DNA of 64,000 bases from Rhynchopus euleeides (taxonomy: Eukaryota > Euglenozoa > Diplonemea > Diplonemida > Diplonemidae), in NCBI GenBank assembly GCA_963210315.1, contig OY723303.1:558001-622000 (forward strand). Reading direction: 5' to 3'. This document shows, piece after piece, positions 55,437 through 64,000 of the stretch (positions within the stretch are counted from its first letter, which is position 1; each line of letters starts with the position of its first letter). Position numbers and translations under genes: made by a program. The notes under the pieces are model-generated. The model was not told the origin of the DNA. It did no database searches and saw nothing but the letters and a program-made list of their open reading frames with translations.

Positions 55437-58293
55437 TCATGCTGGGCGGGGGGCGGCCCCGTGTACCGGTGTGTTTGTGAAGGACCCGCCATCCCACGAC
55501 AAGGGTGAGCTGAGCGACCCATTAGACCTCTGACCCCTCGCCCAACACTCTTCCAGATTCTTCACAGCACACTGGTTGTTCGGATCCAGCGCGATGGCAC
55601 GCTCGAAGACATCCTGCTTCGACAGGACGGTGCCGTCCTCCAATGTGGTGAGCCGCCCGAACCGCATGCACGTCCCGAGGTTGTTGTATGCGTTGGAGAA
55701 GCCCGGATCCAGCGCAATGGCACGTTTGTAGAGCTCCTCTTGGGAGGGTGTCCTAAATTTAGGAAATTTTTGAAAAATTTGGAAATTTTTGGGGGATTTT
55801 TTGAAAAAATGGCAAAAAAAAGGGTGTGGGGAGTTGGGTCCAGTTTAGCAAAGTCCGTGTATTTGGACGCGGCCCCTCAGATAAGGAAGCCGCGTCTCAG
55901 GTGCAGGATGTGCGGTGTTGTCGATTTTTCAGGGTTCGACATTCTCGGGCTGGACGGAGAGAAACGGTGGGTGCAACTCTGATCAGAAAAAACTTCAACC
56001 GAAAAAACGGGGTGTAGCTCCCTGACTGACGAGCAGCGGGAGGTGGCGAAGAGAAGCTCCTCATGCGTGGCGGCCTCCCTCGTTCGCGGCGGGTGAGGCA
56101 TGCGGGGGTACGAGAGCGGCACCCGCCTGAGTTCTTTATGGAACCCACAAACCTGGGTGGCCTCACGGATGTGAGGTTGGAAATGCTCCGGGAGACAGCC
56201 GATGGCGCCTCAACGCAACAGGCTATCGTTGCCGGCTTGGTGCCCATATGGTGCAAGATGAGCGGCGGAATCCGCGAACTTCGGGAACTATCAGGTAGTT
56301 TGAACGCTGAAGACTGCCCCGCCAGGCTGAATGGGAGTCACAACGCGATGAGGAACAAGGATCAGCAGCGCCCTTTGCGGCAAACACAGGGCAGCTCTCC
56401 CTGAGCAGCTGGGAATGAAACGGGACGGAACTAACGAGCAGCAGCGAAAATGTTGCAGAGCACCAGTAACCACAACGAGTCCATGACACAAGTGGAACTG
56501 CAGACACGGGGCAGCCAAGAAACCGACGCAGTCGCAGGAGACCACCTCCACGGTCAGAACGAGCAGAACTGAGAGACACTCAATGGGATGGAGCGGAATC
56601 ACTGTAACGGGGACACACTGATGGCACACAGGACAGACAGACAGAAGTCAGAGTGAAACGGTTGTACAAAGGGCTCGGCTTTACCGACGTCCTTAGTACA
56701 GAGTGAAACGACGACGCCGCCGAAGGCGGCCAATCCGCCGCCCGAAGGGCGGTGGAAAAATTTTTGGGGTGTTTTTGGGAGAAAAACCGGGCAACCTGGG
56801 CCCTTTGGGACCACACAGGCCAGGAAAGGCCAAAATTTTCGATTTTTTTCGGAAATTTTTCGGTTTTTCAGAGTGTGGCAGTCCGCAGATACAGATTTTC
56901 GGGTCGGAAATTTTTTTTTTCGACCCAAAAAAATCGGATTTTTTCGGGGAGGGTCTCCGGTGGCCCCCCCTGGATTTCCTGTTTTTTCCCGATTTTTCCT
57001 GATTTTCGGATTTTGCTCGAAATTTGCCCTTGTGTCAACCAGTGGCAAAACTTTCGGAAAATCGGGAAAAATCAGGAAAATCCGGAGTACCGGACACCCT
57101 CCTTGCGTCATCACAATCCCATCCTCCAGCTCGGTGGTCCCCCCATCCGGGAGGCAGTTCGCAAGGTTGTTGTACGACCGCGCCACACCCTCCTCGATGA
57201 TGTCGAGTGGCAACAGGCTCTTCCGTCCGCTGCCGGCAAGCAGGATCGAGCGTTTGTACAGCTGCACCTTGTCCATCACCGACCCGTCCTCCAGAGTGGT
57301 TGTCGCGTTGCCATGCAGGGTCGCACCAAGGTCGGTGTAGGCCTGTGGAACCTCCGGACGTAGCACTATGGCACGCTTCATCACCTGTTGTTGGGTCAGC
57401 TTCTCGCCGTGCAGTTCGACGACATCACCCTGACACAGTGCCTTTCCCAGCTTCTGGTACAGGAAGTGGATACCAGGGAATCTGTTGGTTGCCTCGATGA
57501 ACAGCAACACCTTGGTAATGACCTCCCCGCTGGGGAGAGTCACCTCTTCATCGTCGTCCAGCGCATAGCCGTAGAGAGCAAGCGTCTTCCAGTGTGTGCG
57601 GTCCAACACCAGTGCCTGCTTGAACACGTCTGATCTCGCCATGACAGAACCATCAGGCATCTTCACAGAAGAACCAATCGGCATGTAATCAGCAAGATTG
57701 CAGAAGGTGCATGCTGATGGGTTCATTGCTGTGGCACGTGCAAGTGCCTGCACAGGAGTCACGCGCGTGTCGTCTCCTTCGATCGGGTGCAGACTGCCCA
57801 ACAGGATGTCGCGTATATGCTGCGCCATGGGGTCGACAATCGGTTCCGCATATCGCATGCTGTGGATCAGGTCGCGCATCGCCGAGATGCCTGCAGCAGA
57901 CTCGTCAGTGATGCATGCGGACAGCTCCTCGGCACGACGCAACAGGGCCCTGCACTTCTCGCCACCACGCTCGAGTCGCCACGTATGCTGGAAGGCTGTG
58001 AATGCAGAAAAATATCCGGCTCGCTCGAGGCCTTCCAACAGAGACAGCTCCTTGCGTGACACAGCCTCGTGTGCCTCGTGTGCCTCCAACTTCACCTCCA
58101 CTATCGCCCCAAGTGTGGACACATGCAGGCCGTCGACCAGGTAAGGCATGTTGACGACCTCGGCTTGAACCGCAGTGGCACGCATCGAGAAGGAGTGTAA
58201 CGCGGACGCCAGGTCCGCCTTGATAGGTCGGTCCATCTTGCCGAATTCAGACTCGATCTCGCTTGAGCGCACTTCATCGCTGGCCACACCCAT
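55437..58293 (-). pseudogene. TPR-repeat gene, copy 1, broken by a transposon
   Basis: ATG at 58293. The frame follows the intact paralogues (58996-60489, 62058-63548) until the sixth TPR unit. There, at 57105, it is interrupted by the 1360-bp element 55743-57102, and the remainder (two TPR units and the C-terminal tail) resumes at 55742-55437. Removing the element and one TTG restores continuity with the paralogues. Read without removal, the frame runs ~170 codons into the element and stops at 56599, so the product would be a truncated chimera. There is no other break. Normally the protein would be a ~500-aa TPR scaffold like its neighbours. Confidence 0.9.
55743..57102. mobile_element. 1360-bp TIR transposon in TPR gene, TSD TTG
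   Basis: Inverted ends GGAGGGTGTCC with AT-rich subterminal imperfect repeats (AAATTTTTGAAAAATTTGG; GATTTTTCCCGATTTTCC). TTG is duplicated at both sides (55740-55742, 57103-57105); the two paralogues carry the single uninterrupted site CTCTTGCGTC. The left part (55810-55930) is similar to 11180-11290. A plus-strand frame 56063-56404 (113 aa, ATG) may be a relic of its protein; no domain recognised. Confidence 0.93.
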
Positions 58294-58995
58294 GTGAGCA
58301 AGCGACTGTGCCTGAGGGTGGTCGGGCGGGGTGTTGCACAGCAATCAAAGCATGCGGGAGTGCCATATTCACCGGATGCACACACCATGACTGGCTGTCC
58401 TAACGGAGGTTGGCAACACCTTCTGGCGACACCCCTCACCAGCCTGGAGCCGGAGTCGGCGACACGACAGCAGACCCCAACACCCAGTGGCATTCGTGAG
58501 CAACGAACACATAAAACACACTCGCGAGGTGGGCAATGGGTCGGGGTGTTGGTCGCAATCGTATCAGGTGGGGTGGGTGGGTGGGTGGGGCAACAAGAAG
58601 GCTGCATGTGGCTGTTCTCAACCCGACAAATACTTTCACAGAGTCAACTCCACGTGCCCTGACAGATGGCAAGGCGGCGGAGGGGGGGTCGGGGGGGCAA
58701 GCACGACGCGCCAGTCGGGAGGCCCGACTTGTCGAAACCCGACTACTCGGAATGCAGTGCCTCACACCTCACGGAGATCATCGGTGTATCGGCTGCTTCT
58801 GCGCAAAGCAATGTGAAACAATCGGCAATCACAGCAGGGCAAAGAGGCTGCTGCACATGATGCTCGAGCGTGAGGAAGGCACACCACAGGGCGCCAAGGG
58901 GCCATGCCGCTGTGATTTGAGAAACAGATGCCAGACTGACACGGACGGCCTGCTGACTGGTCTCTAGAAGTGGTCGAGAATCCGTGGGCAAGCAA
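58294..58995. other. Intergenic of the TPR array
   Basis: 58490-58665 (GAGCAACGAACACATAAAAC, GTCGCAATCGTATCAGGTGG, ACAAATACTTTC) is repeated at 61345-61510, so gene and flank were duplicated as a unit. No further gene seen. Confidence 0.65.
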
Positions 58996-60489
58996 TCATC
59001 CTGGGCAGACAGCGGCCCCGTGTACCGGTGTGCTTGTGAAGGACCCACTCTCGTGCGACCGCCGAAAGACGACAGGACCGCTAGACTTCTGACCCCTCGC
59101 CCAACACTCTTCCAGGTTCTCCACAGCACACTGGTTGTTCGGATCCAGCGCGATGGCACGCTCGAAGACATCCTGCTTCGACAGGACGGTGCCGTCCTCC
59201 AATGTGGTGAGCCGCCCGAACCGCATGCACGTCCCGAGGTTGTTGTATGCGTTGGAGAAGCCCGGATCCAGCGCGATGGCACGTTTGTAGAGCTCCTCTT
59301 GCGTCATCACAATCCCATCCTCCAGCTCGGTGGTCCCCCCATCCGGGAGGCAGTTCGCAAGGTTGTTGTACGACCGCGCCACACCCTCCTCGATGATGTC
59401 GAGTGGCAACAGGCTCTTCCGTCCGCTGCAAGCAAGCAGGATCGAGCGTTTGTACAGCTGCACCTTGTCCATCACCGACCCGTCCTCCAGAGTGGTTGTC
59501 GCGTTGCCATGCAGGGTCGCACCAAGGTCGGTGTAGGCCTGTGGAATCTCTGGACGTAGGGCGATGGCACGCTTCATCACCTGTTGTTGGGTCAGCTTCT
59601 CGCCGTGCAGTTCGACGACATCACCCTGACACAGTGCTTTTCCCAGCTTCTGGTACAGGAAGTGGATACCAGGGTGTCTGTTGACTGCCTCGAGGAACAG
59701 CAACGCCTTGGTGACGACCTCCCCGCTGGGGAGAGTCACCTCTTCATCGTTATCCAGCGCGTCGCCATAGAGGGCAAGCGACTTCCAGTGTGTGCGGTCC
59801 AACACCAGTGCCTGCTTGAACACGTCTGATCTCGCCATGACAGAACCATCAGGCATCTTCACAGAAGAACCAATCGGCATGTAATCAGCAAGATTGCAGA
59901 AGGTGCATGCTGATGGGTTCATTGCTGTGGCACGTGCAAGTGCCTGCACAGGAGTCACGCGCGTGTCGTCTCCTTCGATCGGGTGCAGACTGCCCAACAG
60001 GATATCGCGTATATGCCGCGACATGGGGTCGTCAAGCAATTCCGCATATCGCATGCTGTGGATCAGGTCGCGCATCGCCGAGATGCCTGCAGCAGACTCG
60101 TCGGCAGGGTGTGCGGACAGCTCCTCCGCGCGACGCAGCAGGGCCCTGCACTTCTCGCCACCACGCTCGAGTCGCCACGTATGCTGGAAGGCTGTGAATG
60201 CAGAAAAATATCCGGCTCGCTCGAGGCCTTCCAACAGAGACAGCTCCTTGCGTGACACAGCCTCGTGTGCCTCGTGTGCCTCCAACTTCACCTCCACTAT
60301 CGCCCCAAGTGTGGACACATGCAGGCCGTCGACCACAAAAGGCATGTTCGAGCCCTCAGCCCGCAGAGCAGTGAGACGCCTCGAGAAGGAGTGCAATGCG
60401 TACGCCAGGTCCGCCTTGATAGGTTGGTCCATCTTGCCGAGTTCAGACTCGATCTCGCTTGAGCGCACTTCATCGCTGGCCACACCCAT
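58996..60489 (-). CDS. TPR-repeat protein, copy 2
   Basis: 497 aa from the ATG at 60489 (the frame is open a little further without ATG). Residues 1-185 are helical (VEVKLEAHEAHEAVSRKELS, EKCRALLRRAEELSAHP). Then follow seven ~40-residue TPR-like units such as YKRAIALDPGFSNAYNNLG. Each pair of helices is followed by an inserted strand-turn, TTLEDGTVLSKQDV or a variant (MPDGSVMARSD, LPSGEVVTKA). Alternating AIALDP and NNLG motifs identify the TPR fold, a protein-protein interaction scaffold, usually cytosolic. The regular 'L-x-D-G-x-V' insert makes units longer than canonical 34-residue TPRs. The partner is unknown. It is the middle gene of a three-copy tandem array on one strand. Confidence 0.82.
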   Translation of the reverse strand: MGVASDEVRSSEIESELGKMDQPIKADLAYALHSFSRRLTALRAEGSNMPFVVDGLHVSTLGAIVEVKLEAHEAHEAVSRKELSLLEGLERAGYFSAFTAFQHTWRLERGGEKCRALLRRAEELSAHPADESAAGISAMRDLIHSMRYAELLDDPMSRHIRDILLGSLHPIEGDDTRVTPVQALARATAMNPSACTFCNLADYMPIGSSVKMPDGSVMARSDVFKQALVLDRTHWKSLALYGDALDNDEEVTLPSGEVVTKALLFLEAVNRHPGIHFLYQKLGKALCQGDVVELHGEKLTQQQVMKRAIALRPEIPQAYTDLGATLHGNATTTLEDGSVMDKVQLYKRSILLACSGRKSLLPLDIIEEGVARSYNNLANCLPDGGTTELEDGIVMTQEELYKRAIALDPGFSNAYNNLGTCMRFGRLTTLEDGTVLSKQDVFERAIALDPNNQCAVENLEECWARGQKSSGPVVFRRSHESGSFTSTPVHGAAVCPG

Positions 60490-62057
60490 GTGAGCAAGCG
60501 ACTGTGCCTGAGGGTGGTCGGGCGGGGTGTTGCACAATCAAAGCATGCGGGAGCCATATTCACCCGACCTAAAACAAGCCGTCTCTGGGAGCGGCGGACG
60601 AAGGCGGCGGGTGGTGAGCCTGGGTTGCAGTGGTAGCACCACACTTGCTCTCGGTGACAAAAAATCAGTCCAAAACAGGCTGTCGTTGATGATTGAAGAG
60701 CTTGAAAATCCCGCCAGCAATGCCAGGCCAGAAACAGTCGCATGGTTATTCACAATACCATTGCTGTGTACAGTGTTCGTCACCACCTGTTTGCCATTTG
60801 CATCCTCGAGCATCTCCTCCCCAAGCCGCACTGATCTTCCGGTGATTTCCCACACCGCCTCCCTGCTGAGCCTGGACAAGACTCCAAAGCATTGGCAGTG
60901 TCAAGCCTACAAGAACACACACGGTAGACAGGTTACTGTGGGAGAACTTCCGCGAGATGTGTTGCCTATCCGTTCGGGGAAATGCCAGGCTATCCCGCTA
61001 TACGATTTCTGCAGGGATTTCACGCGGGATAACCTAGCATGTCCCCGCAGGGTAAACAACAGATCTCGAGGTGGTTCGGTCATCCGGCTGAGGCTATCCA
61101 CCACTGGCCACCGTGTATGATTGACGACAAACGCCTACTCATCCCAGACGCAAACCCCGTCGTTCTTCACTGGCACTTCTCGTTCAGGCAGCCGACAGCC
61201 ACAGGCCGAAGCTCTGCAGCTTCGGACTTGCTGGCATTTGCCCTTGGTCAACACCCCCCCGCCACTCCTTCACCTTGTGCGCAACCCTCCTTCTTTATCG
61301 GCATGGCGACACGACAGCAGACCCCAGCAAGACCCAGTGGCAATCGTGAGCAACGAACACATAAAACACACTCGCGAGGTGGGCAATGGGCGACGTGTTG
61401 GTCGCAATCGTATCAGGTGGGGTGGGTGGGTGGGTGGGGCAACAAGAAGGCTGCATGCATGTGGCTGTTCTCAGCCCGACAAATACTTTCGCAGAGTCAA
61501 CTCCACGTGCCCGCTCCGGAGCGCTTTGCTTGGCCGGCAAGGCGACGCAGAGGGCAAGCACGACGCGCTAGTCGAGAGGCCAGACTTGTCGAAACCTGAC
61601 CACTCGGAATGCAGTCCGAGACCCGACAACCGCGCTGCGAGCGTCACACCTCTAACGGAGATAAGCGGCGGCCAGTTCTGCGCAAAACCATAAGGTAAGC
61701 AGAGCAAAGAGGCTGAGGCGCAGATGCTTGACGAGGGGAAGCAGAATATGGGCGGGGGGGGTGCAGAACCGAAAGAGGAAAGATGACAAACACATAGCGG
61801 CTCCAAGCGCAGCACGCCATGATAGCTGGTCGGTGTGGCATCAGATATATTTTCGTTATTTCCTACTCCGACCAACGAGTCTGACGTGCACGGCCGCCAG
61901 ACAATGACACACGAATTCTAAACAGAGCACCGAGAGGAAGGCACACCACAGGGCGCCAATGGGCCATGCCGCTGTGAGTTAAGAAACAGATGCCAGACTG
62001 ATACGGACGGTCTGTCGACTGGTCTCTAGAAGTGGTCGAGAATCCGTGGGCAAGCAA
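60490..62057. other. Intergenic of the TPR array
   Basis: 60550-60900 is open on the minus strand without an ATG (GRSVRLGEEMLEDANGKQVV); it might be a decayed exon, but I cannot support it. 61345-61510 repeats 58490-58665. 61960-62057 repeats the 3' flank of copy 2 (58905-58995). Confidence 0.5.
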
Positions 62058-63548
62058 TCATCCTGGGCAGACAGCGGCCCCGTGTACCGGTGTGCTTGTG
62101 AAGGACCCACTCTCGTGCGACCGCCGAAAGACGACAGGACCGCTAGACTTCTGACCCCTCGCCCAACACTCTTCCAGATTCTCCACAGCACACTGGTTGT
62201 TGGGGTCCAGCGCGATGGCACGCTCGAAGACATCCTGCTTCGACAGGACGGTGCCGTCCTCCAATGTGGTGAGCCGCCCGAACCGCATGCACGTCCCGAG
62301 GTTGTTGTATGCGTTGGAGAAGCCCGGATCCAGCGCGATGGCACGTTTGTAGAGCTCCTCTTGCGTCATCACAATCCCATCCTCCAGCTCGGTGGTCCCC
62401 CCATCCGGGAGGCAGTTCGCAAGGTTGTTGTACGACCGCGCCACACCCTCCTCGATGATGTCGAGTGGCAACAGGCTCTTCCGTCCGCTGCAAGCAAGCA
62501 GGATCGAGCGTTTGTACAGCTGCACCTTGTCCATCACCGACCCGTCCTCCAGAGTGGTTGTCGCGTTGCCATGCAGGGTCGCACCAAGGTCGGTGTAGGT
62601 CTGTGGAACTTCCGGACGTAGGGCGATGGCACGCTTCATCACCTGTTGTTGGGTCAGCTTCTCGCCGTGCAGTTCGACGACATCGCCCTCCCGCATCACC
62701 TTTCCCAGCTTCTGGTACAGGAAGTGGATACCAGGGAATCTACCGATGGCATTCATGAACAGCGCTGCCTTGCTGATGACCACGCCATCTGGGAAGGCAA
62801 CTTGTGGGGTGTCAAGCGCGTGCCCATAGAGGGCAAGCGTCTTCCAGTGTGTGCGGTCCAATATCAGACCTCGCTTGAACACGTCTGATCTCGCCATGAC
62901 AGAACCATCAGGTAGTTTGATAGAAGAACCGGCCGGCATGTGATCAGCAAGATTGCAGAAGGTGCATGCTGATGGGTCAATCGCTGTGGCACGTGCAAGT
63001 GCCTGCACAGGAGTCACGCGCGTGTCGTCTCCTTCGATCGGGTGCAGACTGCCCAACAGGATGTCGCGTATATGTCGCGCCATGGGGTCGTCAATCGGTT
63101 CCGCATATCGCATGCTGTGGATCAGGTCGCGCATCGCCGAGATGCCTGCAGCAGACTCGTCAGCAGGGTGTGTGGACAGCTCCTCGGCACGACGCAGCAG
63201 GGCCCTACACCTCTCGACGCTGTGCTGCATCCGCACATTGTACTTGAAAGCCATGTATGCAGAATAGTAACTGGCTCGCTCGAGGCCTTCCAACAGAGAC
63301 AGCTCCTTGCGTGACACAGCCTCGTGTGCCTCCAGTGCCTCCAACTTCACCTCCACTACCGCCCCGAGTGTGCACACATGCAGATCTTTGGCCATTTGTG
63401 GCAAGATCCTCATCTCAGCTTCAACAGCAGATACCCGCGTCGAGAATGAGCGTGACGCACACACCAGGTCTGCCTGGCTGGCTTGGTGCGCTTTGTGGAG
63501 GGCAGACTCGAGCCCACTCGGGAGCACTTTCTCGCTAGTGACACCCAT
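62058..63548 (-). CDS. TPR-repeat protein, copy 3
   Basis: 496 aa, ATG at 63548. Same architecture as copy 2: a helical N-terminal half and seven TPR-like units with the L-x-D-G-x-V insert. The C-terminal ~230 residues and 3' flank are almost identical to copy 2, while the first ~140 residues (SEKVLPSGLESALHKAHQAS, CTLGAVVEVKLEALEAHEA) and the second TPR unit (VLDTPQ replaced region, ALDTPQVAFPDGVVISKA) differ. This patchwork suggests sequence exchange between copies. Function is probably a protein-interaction scaffold. Confidence 0.82.
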   Translation of the reverse strand: MGVTSEKVLPSGLESALHKAHQASQADLVCASRSFSTRVSAVEAEMRILPQMAKDLHVCTLGAVVEVKLEALEAHEAVSRKELSLLEGLERASYYSAYMAFKYNVRMQHSVERCRALLRRAEELSTHPADESAAGISAMRDLIHSMRYAEPIDDPMARHIRDILLGSLHPIEGDDTRVTPVQALARATAIDPSACTFCNLADHMPAGSSIKLPDGSVMARSDVFKRGLILDRTHWKTLALYGHALDTPQVAFPDGVVISKAALFMNAIGRFPGIHFLYQKLGKVMREGDVVELHGEKLTQQQVMKRAIALRPEVPQTYTDLGATLHGNATTTLEDGSVMDKVQLYKRSILLACSGRKSLLPLDIIEEGVARSYNNLANCLPDGGTTELEDGIVMTQEELYKRAIALDPGFSNAYNNLGTCMRFGRLTTLEDGTVLSKQDVFERAIALDPNNQCAVENLEECWARGQKSSGPVVFRRSHESGSFTSTPVHGAAVCPG

Positions 63549-64000
63549 GCGAGCAAGCACAATGAGAGCTGCTGGTCGACCGTGCTGAGTTGGTGCAGGA
63601 AGAAGGCGCGTCCTTTACACTTCCTGAAGACCACCCTGCCTTCTTCTTCCCCATTCCCTCCACGGGCCGGGACGATCGCAAACGCAAATGTGTACAGGCA
63701 CAGCGTGCAGCTGCAGCAGCTGCAGGGGGTGAGGCAGCAGTGTCTGGGTGTCGGAAACTTCGCCCAACCCCTGCAAGTGTGCCGTGGGATGGTTGGTCCA
63801 GTGTGTGGCTGCACAAGGCAATGCATGCAGCCAAAGGCGAGGGCGGGCCAGGGGGGGCTAGGGGGGGGTGTTGGTGAGGTGGGGTGGGTGTCCTGCTGGC
63901 GTCGAGCTTGAGATGCCTTCTGCTTCGTTCGTCGGTTCTTTCTGGCGCTGTTCAACACCACCGACAGCGGGAAGGCAGCGGCACAGGAAAGACACATGCC
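63549..64000. other. Window edge, unassigned
   Basis: Upstream flank of the third TPR gene. Frames are open on both strands (for example a CTGCAGCAG-rich stretch at 63700-63740) but no domain is recognised, and the flank differs from that of copies 1 and 2. Confidence 0.4.

Noticed and set aside
56599-57105. Chimeric extension of TPR copy 1
   Set aside because: It is transposon DNA read through by chance; the paralogues show the true continuation on the far side of the element.

Overview
The window is nuclear DNA of a eukaryote, most likely a protist. Two genes are split by short GT-AG introns, all six of which start with GTATG. The proteins include a major vault protein and a polycystin-type cation channel. 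G+C is high, and poly-G/poly-C runs are very common. All host-type genes I can support lie on the minus strand. The only plus-strand reading frames I accept lie inside mobile or satellite-bounded structures. Long one-directional gene runs with few introns recall Euglenozoa (diplonemids, euglenids) or dinoflagellates, and one short EKVVEV-type segment recalls alveolin/articulin. I cannot assign the lineage from sequence alone.

Layout. 1-5780: a very long disordered scaffold-like protein, running off the left edge, reconstructed here from four exons. 7555-8925: a PC-esterase (GDS-type sugar O-acyltransferase/esterase) with an N-terminal membrane anchor. 9.5-36.5 kb: an accessory region packed with mobile elements, often nested. 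It holds two families of ~109-bp inverted-repeat elements with 3-bp target duplications, a 1.2-kb hAT-like element, a 41-bp minisatellite locus with inverted arrays around a 192-aa frame, and a 3.9-kb element whose ends are made of TTGTGAT repeats and which carries an 872-aa protein. It also holds a 1.76-kb TA-flanked element with a zinc-knuckle protein, a fold-back element with a nearly perfect 276-bp palindrome, and several degenerate repeats.

36.9-52.9 kb is gene-rich again: a two-RRM RNA-binding protein, a polycystin channel, two hypothetical proteins and the major vault protein gene (4 exons, 909 aa). 55.4-63.5 kb is a tandem family of three TPR-repeat genes. The first is broken by a 1360-bp transposon whose empty site can be read in the two paralogues.

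The genes do not form an obvious pathway. The common themes are cytoskeletal or scaffold proteins (the first gene, the vault protein, the TPR proteins) and membrane functions (channel, esterase). Several inverted-repeat insertions are dated relative to each other by nesting: family A elements sit inside the hAT-like element's target duplication, inside the 3.9-kb element and inside the fold-back element, so family A was active late.
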